DNA of 64,000 nt from the NCBI RefSeq assembly GCF_008831285.2, contig NW_022204507.1, positions 3,218,452 through 3,282,451 on the forward strand, read 5' to 3'. The position numbers and the translations under genes are program-made. Every line of letters starts with the position of its first letter. Position 1 is the first letter of the stretch. The DNA is from Nymphaea colorata (taxonomy: Eukaryota > Streptophyta > Magnoliopsida > Nymphaeales > Nymphaeaceae). Under the pieces are notes generated by a model. The model worked only from the letters and a program-made list of their open reading frames with translations, was not told the DNA's origin and searched no databases. Below, piece after piece: positions 23,401 through 32,469 of this stretch.

Positions 23401-23844
23401 ACGCATAGGTAAACGATAGAGCCCGTCAGAAGCTAGACCAATCCCAATCCTCTTCCCTGTCACCAAGTCTTGCATAACACAGCGATCAGCGGAAAATATA
23501 AGTTCGCAATTTAACTCCTTCGTGATCTTGCTAACCGACAAGAGATTCAAGGGAATATGAGGAACATGTAGAGCATTGTGGACTAAGAACTTGTTCAAAA
23601 GTGGGAGACTCCCTTTTCCAGCCACAGAGATAGATGAACCATCGGCAAGGGAAACACGATCCTTTCCTGATGAAAGCTTATACCCATGAAAGACCTTAGG
23701 ATCGCTGGTCATGTGGTGAGTAGCGCCACTGTCAATGATCCACTCCCTCATATGGCAATTTGCCATCACGTCTATAGATGAAGAAGCTGCCATAATCACA
23801 GATAGTCCAACAAGAGAGGCACCGGTGACAACGGAGAGCACCAA
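20455..23844 (-). CDS. Copia Pol polyprotein: protease, integrase, RT, RNase H
   Basis: Uninterrupted 1129-codon frame carrying every enzyme of a copia pol in the usual order. Protease has the catalytic IDSGATHH (D38). Integrase has the H175/H180/C204/C207 zinc site and the acidic triad D234, D297, E333. Reverse transcriptase starts near residue 620, with D724 (QLDVKNAFL) and YVDD at 806-809. RNase H has SDADWAG (D972, D974), SAEAEYRA (E1013) and CDNKSA (D1049). The start is ambiguous: ATG at 23844 lies about 35 codons before the protease, and the frame is open back to a stop near 23886, so translation would normally come from an upstream gag that is missing. The stop (20455-20457) lies inside the 3' LTR, and the preceding residues LEGE are encoded by the polypurine tract. 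The frame looks enzymatically competent but would need Gag in trans. Confidence 0.95.
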   Translation of the reverse strand: MVLSVVTGASLVGLSVIMAASSSIDVMANCHMREWIIDSGATHHMTSDPKVFHGYKLSSGKDRVSLADGSSISVAGKGSLPLLNKFLVHNALHVPHIPLNLLSVSKITKELNCELIFSADRCVMQDLVTGKRIGIGLASDGLYRLPMRAAQALMMAVSHATKNREDSLQLLLRWHERLGHLPFGLLRQLFPDICSRLDMTMVSCDVCHLAKHVRASYPLSSHRSNEVFAMIHSDVWGPAGIPSCHGFQYFITFIDDYSRNTIVYLLKDRSEVPTVIETFIAYVETQYGASVKTFRSDNAREYMCQSVDSFFQKRGIVHETSCSYTPPQNGVAERKNRQLLNMTRALLFQRHVPKKYWGDAVLTSAYLINRLPSRVLNGKTPHSLLPGSREPFSLPPRVFGCVCFIHNHSPHIKKLDPRSIKGIFLGYSPTQKGYKCRDPSTGRAYVTKDVTFLEHVSYFGENPLQGEYSMSQEEYSPSQEIQFIDFLDYRRDSVGPSSEVHEQEKNGECSTEAEEKCNRLFGQVYSRRKVCTDEMTGGENSTPNPISPSLDDPTREQKQPVEEEIQTVAASEELPIALRKGVRSCTQHPIGNFVSYSRLSKDYKCFVSSLSLTMIPRNVAEAQSDPKWTYAMQEEMEALRRNMTWEVVKIPEAAHLVGSKWVYTVKYKPDGSVERYKARLVAKGFSQKYGIDYLETFAPVAKMKTIRVIISLAVMKEWKMYQLDVKNAFLNGDLEEEVYMCMPPGYEEPGKCCKLRKALYGLKQSPRAWFERLRLFMRQCGYHQGNGDHTLFVKRNEQKVTILFVYVDDMIVTGDDEDEIMKLKKLLAIEFDLKDLGKLKYFLGIEIARSGTSLVLNQRKYTLDLLKETGKLGCRPASTPLDAGHKLSLRDGEPLCEEAKRRYQCLVGKLIYLTLTRPDITFAVNVMNQFMHAPTDAHLKAVDRILCYLKRNPGKGLLYVKQDTLGIEGYSDADWAGCIDTRRSTSGYCIYLGGNLIVWRSKRQDVCSHSSAEAEYRAVAMGVSELLWPKVLLTDIGIKVEEPMKMYCDNKSAINLANNPVLHDRTKHVEIDRHFIRERIDAKELVLPYMRSEDQTADVLMKALSSTSFERNVSKLGMFDMYAQLEGEC
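20461..20472 (-). promoter_or_regulatory. Polypurine tract
   Basis: Minus-strand reading ends TTGAGGGGGAG directly against the 3' LTR, the expected plus-strand priming site. It is also translated as the end of pol. Confidence 0.9.
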
Positions 23845-23889
23845 CGGGCAGTAATATCCTTGGATAAAGTCACAAGAACGAGAAAAAAA

Positions 23890-24383
23890 TCAAGTTCTAT
23901 CTAGAAAGGAACGATAAAGAGAGAGAGGTAATATCTTCACCGGATTCCCAATCAACCCCAAGAGTGAACGGAATGTCGATTGGGGGAAACGATCGTCGAT
24001 GTCGCTCGACGGAAGCGGTTCCTTCTCTCTCTCGGACGATGGCGCAAAAAGGCAATGGCGCAAGGGACAACGGTGACGGCGCAAAAACGACGCCGCAAGA
24101 GTGGCTGCGATGGCGATGGCGCAAAGGGTGACACCGGCGGCGGCGGAAACAGCGACGGTGGTATTGGGTACAGCGGCGGCAGCGGCGGCAGCAGCGGCGG
24201 AAGCGGCAGCAGCGGCGGCGGCGGCAGCGGCGGTGGCGGCAGCGGCGGCGGCGGTGGCAGCGGCGGTGGCGGTGGCTGCTGAAGCGGTGGCTGCTGCAGC
24301 GGCGGCTGCAATGGTGGCGATGGTAACGGTGAGAGATATTAGGGTTGGAACTTCACAACCCTAAAAGTTTCTCAACCTCGTCG
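23890..24383 (-). other. Leader of the copia element: gag missing, GCN/GGC repeat expansion
   Basis: The space where gag (normally about 250-400 codons with a CCHC knuckle) should lie holds only about 500 bp. About 24150-24310 is an imperfect GGC/GGT/GCA trinucleotide repeat. On the minus strand it encodes a proline-leucine run in a 119-codon frame (24311-23952, start MQPPLQQPPL); on the plus strand it encodes Gly/Ser or Ala runs. Neither strand shows a capsid domain. Whether the element arose gag-less or lost gag after insertion cannot be decided from one copy. Confidence 0.85.
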
Positions 24384-24395
24384 GCTCTGATACCA
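24384..24395 (-). promoter_or_regulatory. Primer-binding site (tRNA-iMet type)
   Basis: Read on the minus strand immediately after the 5' LTR, the sequence is TGGTATCAGAGC, complementary to the 3' end of plant initiator methionine tRNA and standard for plant copia elements. Confidence 0.93.
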
Positions 24396-24650
24396 TGTAG
24401 AAACACGAACAAGAAGAGGAAGAGAAACAACGATCACGATGTAACGTGGAAAACCCTCAACAAGAGGGAAAAAAACCACGAATGAGGAGGAGCCGGTGCC
24501 CACTAGCGCCAGACTCTCTCTCTCCTTAGTCTTTCATTCACACCTTAAGGATTAGGGTTACACGACTTAAATAATGCCCAACAAGGGCTACAAGCTGGAT
24601 CGGATCCGGATCCAAACCCGGTCCCGAGACCCATCTAACATACTTCAACA
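24396..24650 (-). repeat. 5' LTR of the copia element (255 bp)
   Basis: Partner of 20206-20460 and the presumed promoter-bearing LTR because the element reads on the minus strand. It differs from its partner only at 24607. Confidence 0.97.
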
Positions 24651-24704
24651 CTAAGAAAAAGTGGCACCATACTCTCAAGAGGAACAACTTGATGGTATTT
24701 GGAG

Positions 24705-25662
24705 CAATGTTGTAAAAGGCAATAAGGTGAGGCGACACGTTCAGCCTCTCATGAGGCGAGGGGAGCTGAGGCATTAGTTGAAGCGTAGCTTCACAGACAA
24801 GTTTGTGAATTATATAATATTTATAAAAATAACATCAAAACTGAAAAAAATGACTACAATACTAAACATATCAATAAAAACTAATACACAATATATGAAA
24901 ACTACAATAATTTTCAAATCCAAACAAATACAATGTCATAACATGCATAGTGCAAAGAGTGCTTGCATAATTGGCGTAGAAGCATGACCTGTCCTAAACA
25001 GGTCATAGAACTATCATTGAAAAAGAAATAACCAAAACTAGGAAAAACAAAATTCAGATGATAATATCAATTAAGAGAATAAGTAAATAACAAGTATTGG
25101 TGGACAATAATATAAGCATATTCGAATGTGTATATGTACAAAAATTAAAAAAGTAACTAATTTGTGTAATTATCAAGTGATATTTAACAAAGTTCAAATG
25201 ATTTTGTAGGCGATTGGCCAATCGTATCTTCATTATTTTCATATTCTGTAATGGATGCCAATTCATCACCATTTGAACCGTTCATATATTGAATAAGTTC
25301 ATCTTCCTCTTCAGTTGCTTCATCATCAAAACTCTCATGTTGTAAATCTTCTATTACTGTTTTACCTTGATATAAAAACAATAATACAAAACAAAATATA
25401 ATAGTAAGTAAAGAAAAAAAGCAATGTTCTTATCTTTATTTCAAAAATTACAAACATATAGCATTATTTTTTTCAACACTTTCCCTGAGGCGTATGCCTC
25501 AATCACGGAGCATACCATGGATGGAGACATACAGCTATATTAAATGAGGTGCATGCTTCAGGGATGCGTGCACCTCAAGGCCCTGCTTCAAGGCATTTTT
25601 TCTAGAAAACACTTTGAGTTGCGTGTTTTTTTTGTGTGAGGCATATGCTTCTTACAACATTG
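24705..25662 (-). mobile_element. hAT-like nonautonomous element with GTTGTAA terminal inverted repeats
   Basis: The left end CAATGTTGTAAAAGGC (24705-24720) is the inverted complement, with two mismatches, of the right end GCTTCTTACAACATTG (25647-25662). ATTTGG occurs next to both ends, a possible partial target duplication. Inside the ends are gaggcg/gcctc-rich words on both sides, as in a common class of plant hAT-derived repeats. A 65-codon minus frame (25381-25184) is strongly acidic (DDEATEEEDELIQYMNGSNG), resembling the acidic tail seen after the hAT dimerisation region, but no transposase core is present. It lies 50 bp from the copia target duplication. Confidence 0.5.
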
Positions 25663-25905
25663 ATTTGGGGTAACATGGAAAAACATTTCAAAGTAGAGAC
25701 ACAGATGCTTTCTTTTGCAACTTTCCCTTCTATTTTCTTGTTGAGTAATTTTTGAAGTTCTTCTTTCTTCTTGATGCAATGTAGATGATTACCTCCACAG
25801 TTCTCAACTGCTTCAAACTCTTTACCACCATAGTTAACCCAGTATGACAGGGCAACTTGAATGAACTAAAAGTCTACCTGTAGTGCTCGCCAAGTATGTT
25901 GTAGA

Positions 25906-26028
25906 ACCAATATCATCTTATTAGGAAGAAAACATCAAGGATTTTCATGATACAACAAAACCATGATCATCCTATTAGGAAGAAACCATCGAAGAGGCTC
26001 ATGTTACGACAAAACCATTATCATCTTA
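25906..26028. repeat. 54-bp tandem repeat, about 2.3 copies
   Basis: Units begin ACCAATATCATCTTATTAGG (25906), ACCATGATCATCCTATTAGG (25960) and ACCATTATCATCTTA (26014). It abuts the left edge of the gypsy pol relic. Confidence 0.88.
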
Positions 26029-26054
26029 TAAACTTTTAAATAGGCTCATGCTAT

Positions 26055-28350
26055 TTGGCCACGACCTTACAAATCCTGAGGGAACACCATCTTTATGCTA
26101 AGAGATCGAAATGCAGTTTCGGCGAACCCTCCATAGGATACCTTGGGCACACAATCTCAGTAGAAGGGGTGAAAGAGGACCACGAAAAGTTAGAGGCCAT
26201 GAACAACTGGCCTTTGCCAAAAGATTTAAGGAGTCTTTGTGGATTTCTTGGGTTAACCGGCTATTATAGAAGATTCATTCAAGGCTACGGGCTCATAGCC
26301 GCCCCATTAACCCAAATGACTAAGGAAGGAGCATTCGCTTGGTCAGACAAAGCAAGAGAGGCATTTGAGAAATTGAAGTCGGCACTCATGACAGCACATG
26401 TTCTCACCTTGCCCGATTTTAGGAAGCCTTTCACTATTGAAACGGATGCTTGTGACATTGCCATAGGAGCTGTCCTCAGCCAAGAAAATCACCCCATAGC
26501 ATATATGTCGAAGGCTCTCACCAGCCGAGCCAAACCCTTATCGACATATGAAAAAGAGCTTCTTGTGATTGTATTGGTAGTAGAGAAATGGCGGCGTATC
26601 TGATAGGCCGAAAGTTTATTGTGAAGACACTTCAGAAGAGCATCAAATATATGCTCAAACAACGAGTTTCAACACCAACCCAGGAAAGGTGGTTGGCTAA
26701 ACTCCTCGGTTACGATTTTGAAATTGAGTACAAGAGAGAGACAGATGACACAACGGCTGATTCACTGTCTAGATTAGGCAAGCAGTTTTTGACGCTCTCC
26801 ATCATAGGGACTGATTTATGGGAAAGAATAGCTGATGAACAACAAGAGGACGATGGGTTAAGGCTCATCAAAACCTCTGTCACCCAGAATCCAGAGTCTA
26901 TTCCACACTATACCATTAGAGGCCGCTTACTTATGAGAAATAACAGCAAAGTGGTTCCACCTAAAACGGCTTTAAAGCAAGAATTACTACAACACTTTCA
27001 TGCCACTCCATCAGCAGGCCATGAAGGAGTAGTCAAAACACTCCACCGAGTGAAAGCACAGTTTTGGTGGACTGGAATGAAGGCAGACGTGAGGAATTAT
27101 GTTAAATAGTGTCAGATTTGCCAACATGAAAAGTATGAGGGAATTAAGCCTCCGGGCCATCTAAATCCCTTACCAGTGCCGGAAAAGCCATCGACCAATG
27201 TCACCATGGATTTTATAGATGCCCTTCCATGATCAGAAAACAAGGAAGCCATACTTGTGGTGGTCGACAGGCTATCAAAATATAGCCACTTCGTTCCCTT
27301 GCCAAAGAAATATCATGCACAGATGGTGGCTATTAAGTACCAAGATCACGTAGGGAAACTACATGGCATGCCTCAAACAATAGTCTATGATAGAGATTCA
27401 ATCTGCATGAGTGAATTTTGGAGAGAATATATGAAGCAGATAGGGACAACAGTCCAATTTAGTACTGCACACCATCCTCGGACCGATGGGCAAAGTGAAG
27501 TGGTCAACCGTTCTTTAGAAACATATCTCCGTTGGTTTGCAGGAGAAAGGCCCAACTCTTGGGTAAAGTATCTATCATGGGCCAAATGGTCCTACAATAC
27601 GAGTTGGCACTTGTCTAATCAAACCACTCCGTATGAAGCTCTCTACGGAATTCCCCCTCCAACAATTCCAAAATATGAAGAAGGCACGGCACACGAAGAA
27701 AAGGTTGATTGTCAGCTATGCACGAGGAAAGAGGTGCTAGCGTCACTCAAGCAGAATATCATCAAAGCCCAAAATTGAATGAAAAAGACATATGACAAGG
27801 GCAGGAAAGATCGTCAATTTATGGTAGGAGACTACATATGGCTCAAAAGATTACAAATGAGGCAGAAGTCTCTCCTAGGGCAGCCTTACTCTAAGCTCTT
27901 GCCAAGGTTTTTTGGGCCATTCCCAGTGCTACAAAAGATTGGGAAAGCAGCTTACAGAATAGGCCTCCCACAAACGGCCTTAGTCCAAGTAGTCTTTCAT
28001 GTTACTCGGTTGAAACCCGCACTTTGGAGAAGTGCCAAGGCAGATTGAACAAATTTTGAGCCAACAACAACCAACACCATACCAAATTATTAAACAAAGG
28101 CATGTTCAGTCGAATGGTAGACTGTGTCATGAAGTCATGGTTGAATGGAAAGGGCTAGACAATGGTACTTCGTGGGAAGAATTTGAGCAAATAGTTAATC
28201 ATTTTCCCACTACACGAGTTTGGGGGCAAGCTCGAGGCAAGGAGGGAGGATCTGATGCAGACCTTCCTACAGGGATGCCAATAACAAGGGCCAGCATGCC
28301 AAGCGAGGCCAAGAGAGCCGAGCGCCTTCAGCCAGGTTTGCGGCCAGCAT
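26055..28350 (+). pseudogene. Ty3/gypsy chromovirus pol relic: RT tail, RNase H, integrase, chromodomain
   Basis: Reading frames in sequence give the RT C-terminus and connection (GYLGHTISVEGV, FLGLTGYYRRFI), then RNase H (TIETDACDIAIGAVLSQ, STYEKELL). A frameshift near 26590 continues as RWLAKLLGYDFEIEYK. The integrase zinc domain (HEGVVKTLHRVKAQFWW, CQIC) is followed by the catalytic core with MDFIDALP, YDRD and HPRTDGQSEVVNRSLE, the expected D-D-E order. Next come the C-terminal LPRFFGPFPVLQKIG segment and a chromodomain-like end (VMVEWKGLDNGTSWEEFEQI). In-frame stops occur at 27107-27109, 27230-27232 and 27776-27778, with further frame changes near 28048. The 5' half (gag, protease, RT catalytic core) is absent. 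The chromodomain indicates the chromovirus branch. Inactive. Confidence 0.95.
28238..28252 (+). promoter_or_regulatory. Probable polypurine tract of the gypsy relic
   Basis: Purine run CAAGGAGGGAGGATC ending directly before TGATGCAG, a suitable LTR start, about 20 bp after the chromodomain-like frame. Confidence 0.5.
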
Positions 28351-28840
28351 AATGGAAAGTGTAGATGGGCTAAAGGAGGCTAACGCAGAACCTGAAGTTG
28401 ATGAAACGGCGCTGTGGGCGGAGCATCATCAGTGGAACACGGGCAGCAGGCTGAAGACTTCAAGGCTGAGAAGGCACGGGAACTAATCCGGTTATAGCAA
28501 GTTCGAACCCTGAGTCTAGTCCTGACCCAGTCCACGCGTGGCAAGCCTAAGGCAGAACTTAGGCAGGTTATATGACTGAACCAGCGAGAGAGAAGCCAAA
28601 CTCACTGAACTTCCGAGACATCTTGTCTCAATTTCCCTTTCATGCATTTGCTTATAGTCGAGTCCTTTATTTCAGCGAGTGTCTCGCTTCATGTGTTAGA
28701 ACCGGTTTTATTTCAAGTACATAAACTCTTTTGTAAGTCTTTTTTCAGTATGCAATCAAGAATTAGAAGTTGAGTTTTTCGTGTGAATTGGCTCTTGCCT
28801 TTCTCTTCCTCTCATCATCTTACCACCGGTGACTGGAATC
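28253..28840 (+). repeat. Probable 3' LTR of the gypsy relic (right end uncertain)
   Basis: Begins TGATGCAG after the polypurine tract. No second LTR is present in the window for comparison, so the right boundary is a guess from a change of texture near 28840. Beyond it a short frame (28889-29047) contains RASSSYAQIPQPNDNPSS before a stop. Confidence 0.35.
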
Positions 28841-31740
28841 CCAAGGCTCCAACCCATGGCTCTGGTTGAAGCAAAATAGATTTGGAGATGGCCTTTGAGG
28901 CCACCGAAAATCCTCTTAGAGCGTCTTCATCCTACGCACAAATTCCCCAACCGAATGACAATCCATCTTCTCACAGTGAAACTTCTTCATCCCCGGAAGA
29001 AGTTAGAGGCTGGAGAACTATCTCAGGAAGGCTTGATGGAAATTGACTCGCGGATCTAGTCGACTAGTAATCAAGCAACGACTCCAGCTGCTAGGGATTA
29101 AGGGAGGAACCGAATTCATCTCCCGGTTCCTTCCACCTCGAGCAGAGATTAAGACAGGTTAAGATCTGCCCTAGTAAGCTTCTTAATCTCTGTCAAAATC
29201 AGAGAAAGAGATGCCGGAAAGGTAGATCGCAGCCTAGTCTATCGGATTGATTGTTAAGCTGAGAATCCAAAGGTTCATCGGAATCCATTGGTAGAAGGCC
29301 AGTTAGATTTCTGTGAATTCGATGGTGAATCAACCTGAGAATTCAGTCCTCAGCAGTAGCAAGTCACTCCGCATCAATTAGAGAATCGCTTTCTATAAAG
29401 GAGATGGATTTTCTGCAATAGCTGACCCTTAATCAGCCACATCGCTCGCTCGGCCTGGCGGAAACCAAGCAGTGCCTAGGCAGAAGTTGCAGGCGAAATC
29501 TGAAGCAACCAACGTCAAATTTCACTCTCTTGTTCACCCCAGCATAATCGCCCAGATCATAGCAACATCCCCACCATGTTTCAGGCGAATCCGACCAGCC
29601 ATCGCGAAGAACTCGCTCCCGGTCGGAAATCTGTGTGCTACCGCTGGTGTAACCAATCGCTGTTACTTTTGCGATCAGTTTTTGGTCCAGCCCGATCATT
29701 TCAGTGGATTCCCGATTTGCCCATGGTCAGTGGATTCCTGTGTGCTACCGCTGGTGTAACCAATTGGCAAGGGTATTCCCATCAAGAAGGCACTAAATCG
29801 AGTTGAGGAGAGGGCGCAGGCTGCAACCATTACACGTCGCAGCCTCCTCTTGAGCTCCCCGTCTTAAAAGACGAGAGTTACAAATCCCTCCACTGAGTGT
29901 CTCTTCAGCCGTTCACCTCCACTCGCACAATCATCAGCCATCATTGAGGAGTTAAGGTACGTATTCAATTTCCTTTGCTAGGGAGACCGTTCTCAAACCT
30001 CTTAGCCTCTTCACCTCTCATAACTGACCCTTTCCACTTCACGCAAGCATTAATCAACCTCCACCTCATGCTAACTCCTCCTCCTCGTCATTACTAGCCT
30101 TCACCCATCATTAGTGAACCACTGCCCTCGCATGTTTCTTGACTTAAACCCCTTAGCCTAACTGATCCTAATCATTAGTGTCATCTTCTCTCGTGTAACT
30201 CTCCACCCTCCCTCGCAAAACCCTTCACCTATCTCTAAGTCATAACCGACCCTCTTAGCAATTAACCTCCATCTCACGTCTAGACCAAGCCCACTCCACT
30301 ACCGAACCACTTCCAACTAGACCTAACCCCCTTCACCTAAACCGAGCCTACCTAAACCTATACCAATCTCACCTACTTGTTCCGAGCTCGGCTTGTCCCT
30401 TGGAGTCTAACAAGTTAGGTTCCCTCTCCCAAGATTGGTCGTGTGCATCTCAGTTCACCACCTCCACTTCATCGGGCAACCTCTTCTTGCAGCCTCCATT
30501 GCTGCACCCTTCCACCGAACATAGTCATAAGCACCAAGGTGACCTCGGCCAAGCGAGCCGAGCCCCTGCCTCCATCCGAGCACTCCTCCATCATGTTGCT
30601 GTCTCTCTTGGCCATCTGAGGGCTGCAGCAACCACACTCCATCCATCAGGTGTAGCAGGCAGCCCCAGTGCCGTCCCCTTCCATTGCCGGGACACTCCAT
30701 CTCTCTCAGCCAGCTTCCACCAGTCCACAAGCCGTCCTAGGCCAGGTGGGCCTAGCCTTCATACCACCTCCTTGCTGAGATATCCGAGAGTGGCTTTGCC
30801 ATTGGTTTTTTCTCAGATCTATTGCTGCTTAAGTCAATCTCTCATCAGCTGGTTAACTTCTCAACATCCTATAGAACGGGTTTACGGCTGTAATTGTTTT
30901 CTAAACCAGGCTCTAGCCAATTGCTACTGTTGGCAGTCTCTCCAAGGCACCTTGCCAAGGACACGGCTGCGGGTAGCTAAACCACCAAAGGGACAGGGCA
31001 TGGTTTGGCCATTTTAGGGATGAATGGTTTGTGAATGAAAGTTGAGTTGTGACAGTTAAATTTGTATCGCTCACGTTTGTACAAGCCTAGATCCCCTTAG
31101 TGTTGTAGTAGGATTTAAACCGTGGGTATGAGAAAACACACTTGTATCTTTTACCCAGGGTACTATTAAGCTGGGGTTGCTGTCTGGTGGGGATATAATT
31201 TGTTTATATAATTTGCTTAAGTTTGAACTTTAGGCTCCCATGAGTTGATTCTGGACTTGGGATCTATTCTCGGGCATAGAAATCGCTAGCCAGGTCTAGG
31301 TTCCCAGCATGCAACAAGTTATTTTATGTCTTTCTATTTATTGCCACAACCATGAGATCCCATGTACGTGCCATTTATCGATTCCAATCACATATGAAGC
31401 ATATGTCAATCGATAATCTCTCAATCATTCGCTACCCTAACTTGAATTTTAATTCAAATTCCAATATCATTAGGCATTTGGTAAGAAAAATTTTGTGCTC
31501 TTCGAACACATTTTCTTGAAACACATGTTATGTTCTTATTTTGAGAAGAATGATCCAGTTACAGTTATTGTTCCTAAATTAAGCAATGAAATGCTAGAAG
31601 TAAGTAATTAGATCATATTTCCTAAACAAAAGCATAGCATTCTTGAAACACATGTTCTAAAAATGTTCTGTGTTCCAAGTGCATAATATTCTCTTTTAGT
31701 AGCCTACTTAGATATAATATCAGGTATTACTTAACCAATT
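28841..31740. other. Retroelement-like non-coding DNA; no supported gene
   Basis: CT-rich, mostly frame-poor DNA. A 205-codon plus frame (30400-31017) is Ser/His/Leu-rich with no recognisable domain and lies in a pyrimidine-biased tract, so I do not call it a gene. A 27-base word containing TGTGTGCTACCGCTGGTGTA occurs twice (about 29631 and 29736). Confidence 0.45.
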
Positions 31741-31764
31741 CACCTTCTCTCATGGCGTCTGTTA

Positions 31765-32083
31765 GGAATTTGGCCCGAATCACCGAATTTCAATGATGTA
31801 CCATTAAGAGGGAAAGGAACGTGCAAGGAAGGGCCTAACTACAAAGCATCCAACTGCAACAGGTTTAAAACTTATGCTCTAATTTGAAATCACATACCTA
31901 TAGCCAAAATAGAGCTGATGGGTGAACTTCGACTCAGGAAGGTAATCAATGCTTGGTATTATAACTCATTTGGGGTGGCAAAAGTCCCCGAGTCAAATGG
32001 GCCCAGTACGCTGATGAGCTCGCCCAGGGACATAGTGGGGCACGGAAGCCACACCAAGTCGACTGCAGCTGGCTATCACCATT
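31765..32083 (+). pseudogene. Subtilisin-like serine protease (S8) relic around the catalytic His
   Basis: 31765-31875 reads GIWPESPNFNDVPLRGKGTC then SNCNR, as in plant subtilases (G.WPES.SF.D.G....W.G.C....SCN). 31940-32083 reads KVINAWYYN and SPRDIVGHGSHTKSTAAG, equivalent to K.IGARYYN and SPRD..GHGTHT.STAAG, so the catalytic His motif is recognisable. The two parts are in different frames separated by a stop and spacer, and neither the Asp nor the Ser catalytic regions were found. A short captured fragment. Confidence 0.78.
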
Positions 32084-32127
32084 GTGCACAACGTGACCTA
32101 CTGCGGGCTGGGGCTGGTGGCGTGGTC

Positions 32128-32453
32128 GCTGATCATTGGACGTTGTAGCGACAGACCCGGGAGATCAATCGGCATCATCACCTCGTTGAGAGCGATGGAA
32201 AGCCATCACTCGAATGAGGGTTTCACATAACCCACAGAACAGAAAATCGAGGGTTTGGACAACTATCTCTCTCTCTTTATAATGTATTTTATGTTCCTCT
32301 TGCAATCTCTTGACCTCGATCATCTTTGCGCAACTCCCTCTCTCGCTCGATCTTTTGATATGTCCCAATCATTTCGACTACTCTGGAGTCTCATGTTCGC
32401 TGATCATTGGACGTTGTAGCGGAAGACCTGAGAAGATCGATCGGCATCATCAT
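32128..32453. repeat. Pair of about 54-bp direct repeats
   Basis: 32128-32180 and 32399-32453 share GCTGATCATTGGACGTTGTA followed by a nearly identical GATCAATCGGCATCATCA tail. The first copy overlaps the end of the subtilase relic and the second precedes the TA-rich field. Confidence 0.88.
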
Positions 32454-32469
32454 ATTTGCCCTACGATAC

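Larger units (their letters stand above)
20201..24655 (-). mobile_element. Full-length Ty1/copia LTR retrotransposon, young, gag-less
   Basis: A complete structural unit. The 5-bp target-site duplication CTAAG (20201-20205 and 24651-24655) flanks two 255-bp LTRs (20206-20460 and 24396-24650) bounded by TG...CA. Transcription runs on the minus strand, so the right LTR is the 5' LTR. A primer-binding site and polypurine tract lie exactly inside the LTRs, and one pol frame fills most of the interior. I count one difference between the LTRs (A at 20417, C at 24607), indicating a very recent insertion. Between the 5' LTR and the protease there are only about 550 bp, mostly a GC-rich trinucleotide repeat, with no gag capsid or CCHC knuckle. 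Confidence 0.97.

Noticed and set aside
23980-24364. Gly/Ser-rich and Ala-rich plus-strand frames
   Set aside because: These are the complement of the trinucleotide repeat in the copia leader.
30400-31017. 205-codon plus frame, the longest host-looking frame outside transposons
   Set aside because: Pyrimidine-biased, Ser/His/Leu-rich, no domain, and open on the other strand too (30455-30730).
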